Shown: positions 16,788 to 25,496 of the stretch, one piece after another
Layout: every line of letters starts with the position of its first letter
Position numbering within the stretch: position 1 is the stretch's first letter
NCBI RefSeq assembly: GCF_004297125.1
Contig: NZ_SCVD01000005.1
Span: 1-44,628 of the forward strand
Reading direction: 5' to 3'
DNA length: 44,628 bases
Source of the DNA: Phenylobacterium sp.
GTDB lineage: Bacteria; Pseudomonadota; Alphaproteobacteria; Caulobacterales; Caulobacteraceae
Translations under genes and position numbers: made by a program
The notes under the pieces: generated by a model
What the model was told of the DNA's origin: nothing
What the model saw: the letters and a program-made list of their open reading frames with translations, nothing else
Database searches by the model: none

Positions 16788-19700
16788 CTATTCGGCGGCG
16801 ATGCTGTAGGCGGTCGTGAGGGCCGCCAGCAGGTCGGCGCGGGCCTGCTGCGTTTCAGCCACCCTGGCGGCCTTGATATGGCCGTAGCCATAGATCTCGG
16901 CGGGGAGTTCGGCGAGCTTGACCGCGACGGCCAGGCTCTCGGGCGTCAATTGCTCGATCGCGCGTTCGATATCCGTGCGGTAGGTGCTGATCAGCTCCCG
17001 CTCCATGCGACGTTCCTCGGTCAGGCCAAAGGGATCGAACGGCGTCCCGCGCAAGCCCTTCAAGCGGGCGAGAACCTTGAAGGCGGTCATCATCCACGGG
17101 CCGAAGGCGAGCTTCCGCGGCCGGCCGCTGTCCGGATCACGGGGCGCGATCACCGGCGGCGACAAGTGGAAGGTGAGCTTCAGGTCTCCGTCGAACTGCG
17201 CCTTCAGCTTCTCGGCGAACGTGCGATCGGCGTAGAGGCGGGCGACCTCGTATTCGTCCTTGTACGCCATGAGCTTGAAGAGGTTGCGGGCGACGGCGGT
17301 GGTCAGGGCCGCTCCGCCGCTCGACACCGCCGCCTCCGCCCGCTGCACGCGGCCGACGAACGCCCGGTAGGCTTCCGCATAGGCGCGGTTCTGATAGGCG
17401 GACAGGAATTCCACGCGCCGTTCGACGAGCTCGTCCAGGGAACCGGACAGCGCGAGGGAACCCGTCGCCTGGGCGGCCGGCGCAGGCGCCGCAAGCCTCG
17501 CCAGCGCGTCGGGGTCGACCGCGGCCCAGCGGCCGAGGGAGAACGCCAACTGGGTCTGCTCGACCGAGACGCCGTTCAGCCGGATCGCTTCCTCGATCGA
17601 GGCCCGAGCGACGGGCAGGAGACCCAATTGGCAGGCCGCGCCGAGGATCATCATGTTGGTGGCGATGGAATCGCCGAGGAGGCGTTCCGCCAACGCGGTG
17701 GCCGGCAGGAATGCGCTGCGCTCGGGGTTGAGCACCTCGCGGAGCTTCCGCGCCGTCTGGGCTTCGTTGAAGTTGACGGTCCGGGTGAAGGTGAAGGCGG
17801 CAGTCGGCGTCACATCGCTGTTGACCACGCCCGCGGTCAGGCCGGGCTGCAGCATCTGGGCGGCCTCGCCGCCGCCGGCGGTGATCATGTCGCATGCCAG
17901 CAGCAGGTCCGCCGAGGCGACGTCCACGCGCGCGGCGTACACCTCGTCCACGCTGGGCGCGATCTTGAGGTGGCTCATCACCGCGCCGTTCTTCTGCGAC
18001 AGCCCGGTCATGTCGACGATGGAGCAGCCCTTGCCCTCGAGGTGGGCGGCCATGCCGAGCACGGCGCCCACCGTGATCACCCCCGTGCCGCCGATGCCGG
18101 TGATCAGGATGGAGCTGGAGCCCTCAACCTGTGAGGGCTCCGGGAGGTCCGGGATGTTCACCCCGCCCGAAACGGGCGTGCGTGCGCGGGGCTTGCCGCC
18201 CTCCACGGTGACGAAGGACGGGCAGAACCCCTGGATGCAGCTGAAGTCCTTGTTGCAGGACGACTGATCGATCTTCCGCTTGCGACCGAACTCGGTCTCC
18301 AGCGGCTGGACGCTGACGCAGTTCGATTTCACGCCGCAGTCGCCGCATCCCTCGCAGACCAGATCGTTGACGAACACCCGGCGCGGCGGATCGGGAAACT
18401 CGCCGCGCTTGCGCCGGCGCCGCTTCTCGGCGGCGCAGACTTGGTCGTAGATGATGACGGTGACGCCGGGCACCTCACGCAACTCCTTCTGGATCGCGTC
18501 GAGGCGCTCACGGCCATAGAGGGGGATCTCGCCGAGCTGAGCCTTGAGCGTGTCGTACCGGCTCGGGTCGTCGGCGATGATCAGGACGCGCGCCGCGCCC
18601 TCCGCCTGCAGCTCGGCGGCGATCTGCAGCGGCGTGAGCGTGCCCTCCACGGGCTGGCCGCCGGTCATCGCCACGGCGTCGTTGTAGAGCAGCTTGTATG
18701 TGATGTTCACGCCGGCGGCGATCGCGGCGCGCACCGCCAGGACGCCGGAGTGGAAGTAGGTCCCGTCGCCCAGGTTCTGGAAGACGTGCTGCGTCCGCGT
18801 GAACGGGGCGGCCCCGATCCAGTTCGCGCCTTCACCCCCCATCTGCACCGGCCAGGCGTGCTTGCGGTGCGGCATCAGGGCGGCCATCACGTGGCAGCCG
18901 ATGCCGGACAGGCCGACGCTGCCCTCCGGCACGACCGTCGAGGTGTTGTGCGGACAGCCGGAACAGAAGAACGGCGCCCGCGCGTGCTCGGTCATCGGGG
19001 CGGTGATCACCTGCGCCCGGCGGGCCCGGACCGCCGTGATACGGGCGCGGAGCTCGTCGTCCACGAGGTCGTGCGCATCGAGGCGGTCGGCCATGGCGTT
19101 GAGCACAGAACCGGCGGAAAGCTCGCCGAAGCCGGGCAGGAGCGGGGCGCCCTCGGGCGTCGCCTTGCCCGAAACACGCGGCCGGCGGTCCGCCGAGAGG
19201 TGGTAGAGCGCCTCCTTCACCTGCGGCTCGATGAAGGCGCGCTTTTCCTCGATCACGAGGATCTCGCGGCGGCCCTCGGCAAAGCGGCGGATCGTCTCGC
19301 CGTCCGCCGGCCATGTGAGGCCGAGCTTCAGCACAGCCACGCCCAGCTTGCGCGCGCGCCGCTCGTCGACGCCCAGGGCCGCCAGCGCCTCGCGGACATC
19401 GAGATAGGCCTTGCCGGCCGTCACGATGCCGATACCGCCCGCAGGCGCCTCGAAGATCACCCTGTCGAAGTTGTTCGCGCGCGCGAACGCCTGGGCCGCA
19501 GGCAGCCGGAACTGGACCGTGCGGCGCTCCATGCTGAGCTGGGATTCCCCAACCAGGATGTTGAGGCCCTCCGGCGGCAGGGCGACGTCGTTGGGCCTGT
19601 GGAAGCCGCGCGGCACGGTGTCCAGGCGCGCGCTCATTGTCGCGTCCGCCGTGTCGTTCACGCACTTGAAGCCCGCCCAGAGGCCGGTGAAGCGCGAGAG

Positions 19701-20261
19701 CGCATAGCCAAATGCGCCGAACGCCAGGAACTCCTCGACGTTGGCGGGATAGAGCACGGGGATCAGCGCTGCCGCCAGCGCTTGCTCCGACTGATGGGCG
19801 GTTGTCGAGGACTTGGCGGCGTGGTCGTCGCCGGCGAACACCAGCACGCCGCCGTTGCGGTGAGCGCCGGCCAGGTTGCCATGCTTCAGGGCGTCTCCCG
19901 CCCGGTCCACGCCCGGACCCTTGCCATACCAGGCCGCGAAGACGCCGTCGTGCTTGGCCCCCTCGAAGATGTCGAGCTGCTGGGACCCGTAGACCGCGGT
20001 GGCGGCGAGTTCCTCGTTGACGCCGGGCTGGAACACCACGCCGTGGGCCGCGAGCTGCCTGCGGGCGCGCCAAAGGGCCATGTCGAGGCCCCCGAGCGGC
20101 GAGCCGCGATAGCCGGAGATGAAGCCCGCCGTGTTCAGGCCCGCTGCGGCGTCAGCCCGCTGCTGAGCCAGCAGCACGCGCGTGAGCGCCTGGGTGCCGG
20201 AGACGAAAACGCGACCCTCTTGGAGTTCGTACTTGTCTTCGAGGGTGAGGTTCTGCAGCAT
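16788..20261 (-). CDS. Fused indolepyruvate-ferredoxin-oxidoreductase-like 2-oxo acid oxidoreductase
   Basis: A 1157-aa single-chain enzyme that oxidatively decarboxylates a 2-oxo acid with CoA to an acyl-CoA, using TPP, iron-sulfur clusters and a ferredoxin. The N-terminal half is the TPP-binding IorA-like part (SGYRGSPLGGLD near 50; FCSGCPHN mid-protein). A CEGCGDC…NC cluster segment follows, then an IorB-like gamma domain starting ITGIGGTGVITVG and a C-terminal helical region. Length fits the fused family (about 1150-1170). ATG 20261 has AAGGG 7 bases upstream. A homologue (EdcC) acts on the meta-cleavage product in estrogen-degrading sphingomonads, so a catabolic rather than amino-acid role is likely here. 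Confidence 0.9.
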   Translation of the reverse strand: MLQNLTLEDKYELQEGRVFVSGTQALTRVLLAQQRADAAAGLNTAGFISGYRGSPLGGLDMALWRARRQLAAHGVVFQPGVNEELAATAVYGSQQLDIFEGAKHDGVFAAWYGKGPGVDRAGDALKHGNLAGAHRNGGVLVFAGDDHAAKSSTTAHQSEQALAAALIPVLYPANVEEFLAFGAFGYALSRFTGLWAGFKCVNDTADATMSARLDTVPRGFHRPNDVALPPEGLNILVGESQLSMERRTVQFRLPAAQAFARANNFDRVIFEAPAGGIGIVTAGKAYLDVREALAALGVDERRARKLGVAVLKLGLTWPADGETIRRFAEGRREILVIEEKRAFIEPQVKEALYHLSADRRPRVSGKATPEGAPLLPGFGELSAGSVLNAMADRLDAHDLVDDELRARITAVRARRAQVITAPMTEHARAPFFCSGCPHNTSTVVPEGSVGLSGIGCHVMAALMPHRKHAWPVQMGGEGANWIGAAPFTRTQHVFQNLGDGTYFHSGVLAVRAAIAAGVNITYKLLYNDAVAMTGGQPVEGTLTPLQIAAELQAEGAARVLIIADDPSRYDTLKAQLGEIPLYGRERLDAIQKELREVPGVTVIIYDQVCAAEKRRRRKRGEFPDPPRRVFVNDLVCEGCGDCGVKSNCVSVQPLETEFGRKRKIDQSSCNKDFSCIQGFCPSFVTVEGGKPRARTPVSGGVNIPDLPEPSQVEGSSSILITGIGGTGVITVGAVLGMAAHLEGKGCSIVDMTGLSQKNGAVMSHLKIAPSVDEVYAARVDVASADLLLACDMITAGGGEAAQMLQPGLTAGVVNSDVTPTAAFTFTRTVNFNEAQTARKLREVLNPERSAFLPATALAERLLGDSIATNMMILGAACQLGLLPVARASIEEAIRLNGVSVEQTQLAFSLGRWAAVDPDALARLAAPAPAAQATGSLALSGSLDELVERRVEFLSAYQNRAYAEAYRAFVGRVQRAEAAVSSGGAALTTAVARNLFKLMAYKDEYEVARLYADRTFAEKLKAQFDGDLKLTFHLSPPVIAPRDPDSGRPRKLAFGPWMMTAFKVLARLKGLRGTPFDPFGLTEERRMERELISTYRTDIERAIEQLTPESLAVAVKLAELPAEIYGYGHIKAARVAETQQARADLLAALTTAYSIAAE

Positions 20262-20292
20262 CGACAAGCCCTTGCACTAGCTCTGGCGCAAC

Positions 20293-20308
20293 CATTCGGG
20301 ACCGTATG
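20293..20308 (-). promoter_or_regulatory. Class B operator upstream of the 2-oxo acid oxidoreductase
   Basis: CATTCGGGACCGTATG, with arms CATWCGG/CCGTATG, centred about 40 bp upstream of the start codon at 20261 (minus strand). No confident -35/-10 pair could be read. Confidence 0.6.
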
Positions 20309-20456
20309 TTCTTCGCCGGGCAAACGGCCGTCGGTCTGGGAAGGGCTGGCTCCAGGTCCTGGGAGAGAGATTTCTTGAGAGTTTCGGTTTCGGCGGAGGG
20401 GGCGACCAGCGCCTCTCAGCCTGCTCGTCAGCCTAGGTCGCGCTCGGCGGCCGGTC

Positions 20457-20472
20457 AATACGGTGGCGTATG
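20457..20472 (+). promoter_or_regulatory. Class B operator overlapping the tetR B start codon
   Basis: AATACGGTGGCGTATG; the ATG of the regulator gene (20470-20472) is the right end of the palindrome. It implies autoregulation and a very short or absent leader. The TCAATACG core is shared with the site before ligase 2 at 21221. Confidence 0.65.
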
Positions 20473-21165
20473 AACGTTGGCCTCGAACCGCGCCGCCGGT
20501 TGGATCGTGACGACTGGGTGAAGGCGGCGCTGGAGGTCCTGGTGGACCAGAGCGTCGAATCCGTCGGGGTGGAGCCGCTCGCCCGCTCGCTGAGCGTCAG
20601 CAAGGGAAGCTTCTACTGGCACTTCAAGGACCGCGAGGATCTCCTGGCGGCCGTCATCGAATATTGGCGCGACAACTCCACCCGCAACGTCATCCGCTAC
20701 GTCGAGGCGAAGGGCCAGGACCCGCTGCACAAGCTGCGCCTGCTCTCCAAGATCGCCATCGACATGTCCCCAGCAAACGCCCTTGCCCGCATGGAGGTGG
20801 CGATGCGCGCCTGGGCCCGCCGCGACGCGCGGGTGCGGGCCGTCCTCACGGAGTGCGATCGCGAACGCATGGACTATCTCGCCCAGCTCTTCCGCGACTG
20901 CGGCTTGTCGGAGCGGGAGGCGGCCGCGCGCGGCGCCCTGTTGTTCGGCTTCGCCGTGGGCGAGCGCAACATCTTCCGCGATGAGCCGAAGCGGGCGCAG
21001 CACAGTCGCCTGGAGAGCCTCCTGCAGTTCCTGATCGACGAGCCGGTCCAGGCGATATCCGCAACGCCAGCGCCGCCGTCCGATCCGACGGACCAGGCGC
21101 CGGCCGCGGCCAAGCGCAGCGCGCCGGCCAAGGCGGCCTCCCGGCCAGCGCGCCGCGAGAGCTAG
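20470..21165 (+). CDS. TetR-family repressor B
   Basis: A 231-aa TetR protein. The HTH region (about residues 12-55) includes VEPLARSLSVSKGSFYWHFK; the ligand domain has AMRAWARRDARV. A Pro/Ala/Lys-rich tail of about 35 residues at the C-terminus looks disordered. It is paralogous to the repressor at 5761, and its HTH differs in the turn before the recognition helix (SLSVSK versus EIGVSR). No other in-frame start is supported, so translation begins inside its own operator. It probably controls the class B sites at 14259, 20293, 20457, 21221 and 23133 and, less surely, the gcdH sites. Confidence 0.85.
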   Translation: MNVGLEPRRRLDRDDWVKAALEVLVDQSVESVGVEPLARSLSVSKGSFYWHFKDREDLLAAVIEYWRDNSTRNVIRYVEAKGQDPLHKLRLLSKIAIDMSPANALARMEVAMRAWARRDARVRAVLTECDRERMDYLAQLFRDCGLSEREAAARGALLFGFAVGERNIFRDEPKRAQHSRLESLLQFLIDEPVQAISATPAPPSDPTDQAPAAAKRSAPAKAASRPARRES

Positions 21166-21220
21166 TCCGCCCTCTTCAGGGATGCAGCGCCGGGCGTTAG
21201 GCCCAGTCCTGCTCCCCATC

Positions 21221-21236
21221 AATACGCGTGCGTATT
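21221..21236 (+). promoter_or_regulatory. Class B operator upstream of CoA ligase 2
   Basis: AATACGCGTGCGTATT, the most symmetric class B site (only the central GT breaks the dyad; flanking C and G extend it to 18 bp). A TTGTCA (21235-21240) and TAGCGT (21258-21263) pair with a 17-bp spacer directly downstream could be the promoter, which would put the operator over the -35. Confidence 0.65.
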
Positions 21237-21344
21237 GTCATGCCAGTGGGGCTCAGCTAGCGTCGTCAGCCGGCTCCAGTTCCGCCGGGACCCACGGCCG
21301 GGCGGTCGTAGGCGCCCCCGGACGGCCGGCGGAGGAACAGGCGC

Positions 21345-23069
21345 ATGTCCCAGGACACCCGATCGAAGGCTCCGTCCACCCCCGAGGAGGCTGTCGCGCA
21401 GTACGCTGCCGCACCCTGGCGGGCGCACTACGGCGACGCGGCGCAGCGTGCGGACCGCCTTCGGCCCTTTCCGCTGTTCGAGATGCTGGCGTGGGCTGAG
21501 CGGCACTTCCCGGACCGGCCCTATGTGACGTTTCGCGGCCATACGGTCACCTATGCGGAAGCCCTCGAACTGGTGGAGCGGCTGGCCGCCGGCCTGACCT
21601 CCCTCGGCGTGGGCAAGGGGGACAGGGTGGGCTACTGCATGGCCAACCATTCCGCCTTCGCCCTGCTGCACTACGCGCTGTGGAGGATCGGCGCGGTGGC
21701 GGTGAGCATGAACCCCCTCTATCCGGCGGACCGGCTTGCGGCCCAGGCCGCGGACGCCGGCGTGACGGCGATCCTGGTCACGGACCAGCCCGACGAAGCG
21801 GATCGGTTCCTTCCCCTCGCCGAGGTGGAGCCGCAACGGCCGCGGCTTATCCTGGCGCGGCACGACTCAGGAGACATCCGGGAGCCGGCGCGCCTCCCGG
21901 AGGCGGCGCGCGCGGTGGGGGCGGTGCGGCTGTCCGACCTCCTGGCGGAGGCCGACGCGCCCCCGGCGCACGTGGATCCGGAAGACGTCGCGGCCCTCGC
22001 CTATACCGGTGGGACCACGGGCGCACCCAAGGGCGTCGTACTCACCCACGCCAATCTGTCGATGAACTGCCAGCAGATGAAGAGCTGGTATCCGCAGCTC
22101 ACCGCAGGGATGGAGGCGACCTGCGTGGGGGCCCCGATGACCCACATCGCGGGCGTGAGCCCGATCCTCAACTTCATGACCCTGATCGGGGGCGAGATCA
22201 TCATCCAGCCGCGGTTCGATCCCGATGGCCTGTTGCGGGATATCGACGAGGGTCGCGCCACCGTGCTGCTGTTGACCCCGACCATGCTCGTGGGCCTGCG
22301 CGACCTGATGGAGCGGCGCCCCACGGACTGGTCCCGGGTCAAGCTGATCCAGTGCGGGGCTGCCCCGCTCACGCCAGAACTGATGCGCGCCTTCCAGGCG
22401 GTCACCGGCCAGCCCATCGTCAATCTCTTCGGGATGACGGAGACCTCGCCGGCGGTCGTCTACGGTATGCCCGAGGTTCCCGGCGGCGAACTGGCGACCG
22501 GTTGCCCGCTGCCGCTGACGCGGGTGCAGGTCCGCGCCAAGGATGATCCGGGCCGCTGCATCCCGCTTGGCGAGGCGGGGGAGCTGTGCTTCGCCGGCCC
22601 GCAGGTCACGCGCGGCTACTGGCGGCGAGAGGAGGAGAACGCAACGTTCTTCGTCGACGGCTTCTTCCGGACCGGCGACGTCGGCTTCGTCACCGAGCAG
22701 GGCTTCGTCCACGTCATCGATCGGCTGAAGGACGTGATCATCGCCGGCGGCAACAACATCTATCCCGCCCAGGTGGAGAACGTGCTGGCGGAGCACGAGG
22801 CGATCGCCGAAGCCGCCGTCATTGGTTCGCCGCATCCCTACCGCGGGGAGACCGTGAAGGCGGTGGTGCGGCTGCGCCCGGGCGCCGAGCTCACCCTGGC
22901 GCAGCTGCAGAACGACCTGGCCGGCAAGCTGTCGCCGGTGGAGATGCCGAAACTCCTGGAAATTCGCGAGGAGCTCCCGCGCACCCCGAGCATGAAGGTC
23001 TCGCGCCAGGCGCTGCGCGAACGCGAGCGCGAGCTGATGGGGGTCTCGGGGCCCGGCGCCGCCGGCTAG
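21345..23069 (+). CDS. Long-chain/aryl acyl-CoA ligase (AMP-forming), ligase 2
   Basis: A 574-aa ANL-family ligase with P-loop YTGGTTGAPKGVVLTH, the FGMTETSP motif, FFRTGDVGFV, the hinge VIDRLKDVIIAGGNNIYP and C-terminal TPSMKVSRQ (the usual catalytic Lys is in MKVSR). ATG 21345 follows GGAGG by 9 bases. It resembles FadD-like enzymes that also accept cyclic or aromatic acids. It is paralogous to ligase 4 at 35798 (shared YTGGTTGAPKG and KLSPIEMPK-type blocks) and is under a class B operator. Confidence 0.87.
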   Translation: MSQDTRSKAPSTPEEAVAQYAAAPWRAHYGDAAQRADRLRPFPLFEMLAWAERHFPDRPYVTFRGHTVTYAEALELVERLAAGLTSLGVGKGDRVGYCMANHSAFALLHYALWRIGAVAVSMNPLYPADRLAAQAADAGVTAILVTDQPDEADRFLPLAEVEPQRPRLILARHDSGDIREPARLPEAARAVGAVRLSDLLAEADAPPAHVDPEDVAALAYTGGTTGAPKGVVLTHANLSMNCQQMKSWYPQLTAGMEATCVGAPMTHIAGVSPILNFMTLIGGEIIIQPRFDPDGLLRDIDEGRATVLLLTPTMLVGLRDLMERRPTDWSRVKLIQCGAAPLTPELMRAFQAVTGQPIVNLFGMTETSPAVVYGMPEVPGGELATGCPLPLTRVQVRAKDDPGRCIPLGEAGELCFAGPQVTRGYWRREEENATFFVDGFFRTGDVGFVTEQGFVHVIDRLKDVIIAGGNNIYPAQVENVLAEHEAIAEAAVIGSPHPYRGETVKAVVRLRPGAELTLAQLQNDLAGKLSPVEMPKLLEIREELPRTPSMKVSRQALRERERELMGVSGPGAAG

Positions 23070-23079
23070 GCCGGCGGCG
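23057..23079 (+). other. GC stem-loop spanning the ligase 2 stop codon
   Basis: A 10-bp perfect stem (CGCCGCCGGC with GCCGGCGGCG) with a 3-base TAG loop that is the stop codon. There is no U-tract, so a simple intrinsic terminator is not supported. It could slow ribosomes or end transcription with Rho. Confidence 0.5.
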
Positions 23080-23100
23080 GGCGCTGCGCGCGACTCCGGC

Positions 23101-23148
23101 TTGACAAGGCCGACCCGCAGCGACATTCAATCCATACGGTAGCGAATG
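23101..23148 (+). promoter_or_regulatory. Promoter with class B operator for the hydrolase B/Rieske B operon
   Basis: -35 TTGACA (23101-23106), 17-bp spacer, -10 CATTCA (23124-23129), then the operator CATACGGTAGCGAATG (23133-23148) at the expected transcription start, 27 bp before the ATG at 23175. Confidence 0.78.
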
Positions 23149-23174
23149 TTTTTGGGTCGAAGTGGGGACGGGCG

Positions 23175-24020
23175 ATGAGAAGCCGGCAGGGGTCGTTCAT
23201 TACGGTCGGCAATGTGCGCACGCACTTCCACGAGGCCGGCTCCGGGCCGCCCGTGATCCTGCTCCACGGCTCGGGTCCCGGCGTCAGCGCCTGGGAGAAC
23301 TGGAGCGGCGTGTTCGAGCGGCTCGCCGACAGCTACCGGGTGATCGCTCCCGACATGGCGGGCTTCGGACTGACGGAGATCCTGGACGGCCAGCCTCTCG
23401 ACATGAAGCTGTGGTTCGCGCAGCTCACGGGCCTACTCGACGCCCTGGACACGGGTCCGGCGGTGCTGGTCGGCAACTCCTTCGGCGGCGGCTTGTCGTT
23501 GGCCACCACCTTCCGCGATCCTGCGCGGGTGCGTGGGCTTGTCCTTATGGGCACCCCGTTCGGCCGGTTCGAGCAGACCGCGGCCCTACACCAGGGAACG
23601 GAGTACACGCCGTCCCTGGAGAACATGCGCGGGGTGCTCGCCAAGTTCCCCCACGACCCCTCGATCATAACCGCCGACATGGTGCAGGCCCGCTACGAGA
23701 TGAGCCTGCGCCATCCCGACAACGCCGCGTTGCGCGCGCTCATGCCCGAGAGACCGACCGACGGGCAGCCGGTCATCGTACGCGGCGCGCCCCTCGAGCG
23801 GCTTGCCGAAATCCGGCAGCCCACCCTGATCCTCCACGGGCGGGAAGACATCGTCATTCCCATGGAGGTGGCGGTGAACGCCGCCCGCCATATGCCCGAC
23901 AGTGAGCTGCACCTGTTCGGCCGGTGCGGCCACTGGGTGCAGCTCGAGCGGCCCGACGCCTTCGTCTTGCTGACCCGCGACTTCCTGGCCCGCCGGATGC
24001 CCGAGGCGGCGGTCGCTTGA
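23175..24020 (+). CDS. Meta-cleavage-type C-C hydrolase (alpha/beta hydrolase), copy B
   Basis: A 281-aa paralogue of the hydrolase at 1998. It has the same LLHGSGPGVSAWENW loop, nucleophile Ser102 (GNSFGG), Asp225 (HGRED) and His253 (GRCGHWVQ). It is expected to hydrolyse a vinylogous 1,5-diketone, or another beta-diketone-like bond, in a second round of degradation. Module B has no extradiol dioxygenase, so its substrate must come from LigAB or from another gene outside the window. It is first in the operon hydrolase-Rieske alpha-beta-MDR. Confidence 0.87.
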   Translation: MRSRQGSFITVGNVRTHFHEAGSGPPVILLHGSGPGVSAWENWSGVFERLADSYRVIAPDMAGFGLTEILDGQPLDMKLWFAQLTGLLDALDTGPAVLVGNSFGGGLSLATTFRDPARVRGLVLMGTPFGRFEQTAALHQGTEYTPSLENMRGVLAKFPHDPSIITADMVQARYEMSLRHPDNAALRALMPERPTDGQPVIVRGAPLERLAEIRQPTLILHGREDIVIPMEVAVNAARHMPDSELHLFGRCGHWVQLERPDAFVLLTRDFLARRMPEAAVA

Positions 24021-24161
24021 GCCCCCAGCCTTCAGATCGGAAGGCGGCGACATATCCCGGCGACGGCGGCGAGGTCGAGCGAGGCGCGGGCCCTCTCCGG
24101 GCTCCGCTTCGCATGAGCCCGCCGCGGTCTCGACACACCCTCTACCTGCACGGACATTCCC

Positions 24162-25496
24162 ATGGCTGACATCCTGCAAGCGAAACCGGCGCCGCCGGCG
24201 GCGACCCTCGACTACCACCGCCTGGTCGATGTGGAGAACGGCTGGATCGATCGCCGGATCTTCTGGGACGAAGGCATCTACCAGCTCGAGCTCGAGCGGA
24301 TCTTCGCCCGCTGCTGGGTGTTCGTGGGCCACGAGTCGCAGTTCGCCGCGCCGGGCGATTTCGTGACCACCTACATCGGACAGGACGCGGTGATCGCTGC
24401 GAAGGACCGTCAGGGCGCGATCAACGTCTTCCTGAATTCCTGCTCGCACCGGGGCAACCGTGTGTGCTTCGCGGAGGCCGGCAACACCCGGCGGTTCACC
24501 TGCAACTTCCACGGCTGGGCCTTCGGCCTCGACGGCGGCCTGCTGGGCGTCCACGAGGAGGAGCAATATTCGGCCTGCGCGACATTCGACAAATCGAAGC
24601 TCGGCCTGCACCGGGCCCGCGTCGGAATCTACAAGGGCCTGGTGTTCGCCACGTTCGACGCCGAGGCGCCGTCCCTCGACGAGTACCTGGGCGACTATCG
24701 CTACTACCTGGACGTCCTGCTCGACAACGACGCGTCGGGGACGGAGTTCATCGAAGGCAACGTCAAGTCGCGGCTCGGCTGCAACTGGAAATTCGCAGCG
24801 GAGAATTTCGTCGGCGACGCCTATCACGCCGGCTGGACCCATGCGTCCGCGGCCGCGGCGATCTTCAAAAAGGACGTGAAGGTCAATATCGAGCGGTCGT
24901 ACCAGGCCAACGTCAACGGCCATGGGACCGAGTTCGGCCTCGACCTGATCGGCAACGCCATGGGCCTCGCCGAGCCTGAGGTCGTCGAGTACCTGAAGGA
25001 GAACGAAGCGCGGTTCGCCGAGCGCCTGGGCAAGTTGCGCTCGCGCATGGTCGGCGCGATGAGCTCGTCGAACGTGTTCCCGAACCTGGCCTATCTCACC
25101 GGGTTCAACACCTGGCGGACCTGGACCCCGAAGGGCCCGCACGAGATCGAACTGCACACCTGGGTGCTGGTGAACAAGGACATGCCGGAGCGGTTGAAGG
25201 AAGCGTACCGGCGGGGGGTCTCGCGCACGTTCTCGCCGACGGGGATGTTCGAGTCCGACGATGGCGAGAACTGGGAGCATTGCACGCGCTCGAACGCCGG
25301 CGTCGTCACCCGCCGCCAGAAGCTGCACTACGGCCTGGGGATGGACTCGCGGATGGAGCACGAGGAGTTCCCGGGCGCCGTCCACAGAGTGCAACTGAAC
25401 GACGCCAACCAACGCGCCTTCTATCGACGCTGGGCCGACCTGATGTCGGCGGCGAGTTGGGCCGACGTCTCCGATCGGTCGGGAGCCACGCGATGA
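24162..25496 (+). CDS. Rieske ring-hydroxylating dioxygenase alpha subunit B
   Basis: A 444-aa catalytic subunit paralogous to the one at 9646. Rieske ligands are Cys94, His96, Cys114 and His117 (CSH…CNFH). The iron site NFVGDAYHAGWTHAS has Asp219, His222 and His227 and is nearly the exact naphthalene-dioxygenase motif. The downstream FESDDGENWE should supply the third ligand. ATG 24162 lies 141 bp after the hydrolase stop with no clear ribosome site. No ferredoxin or reductase gene is attached, so it probably draws electrons from the carriers encoded at 9284 and 809. Confidence 0.92.
   Translation: MADILQAKPAPPAATLDYHRLVDVENGWIDRRIFWDEGIYQLELERIFARCWVFVGHESQFAAPGDFVTTYIGQDAVIAAKDRQGAINVFLNSCSHRGNRVCFAEAGNTRRFTCNFHGWAFGLDGGLLGVHEEEQYSACATFDKSKLGLHRARVGIYKGLVFATFDAEAPSLDEYLGDYRYYLDVLLDNDASGTEFIEGNVKSRLGCNWKFAAENFVGDAYHAGWTHASAAAAIFKKDVKVNIERSYQANVNGHGTEFGLDLIGNAMGLAEPEVVEYLKENEARFAERLGKLRSRMVGAMSSSNVFPNLAYLTGFNTWRTWTPKGPHEIELHTWVLVNKDMPERLKEAYRRGVSRTFSPTGMFESDDGENWEHCTRSNAGVVTRRQKLHYGLGMDSRMEHEEFPGAVHRVQLNDANQRAFYRRWADLMSAASWADVSDRSGATR

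Noticed and set aside
18441..20378. Long open frame (about 645 codons) antisense to the 2-oxo acid oxidoreductase
   Set aside because: It is the mirror of a well-conserved gene in GC-rich DNA, has low-complexity Arg/Gly/Val composition, and shows no domain or ribosome site.
23057..23079. Intrinsic terminator after ligase 2
   Set aside because: The stem is strong but no U-run follows, so I listed it only as a stem-loop.
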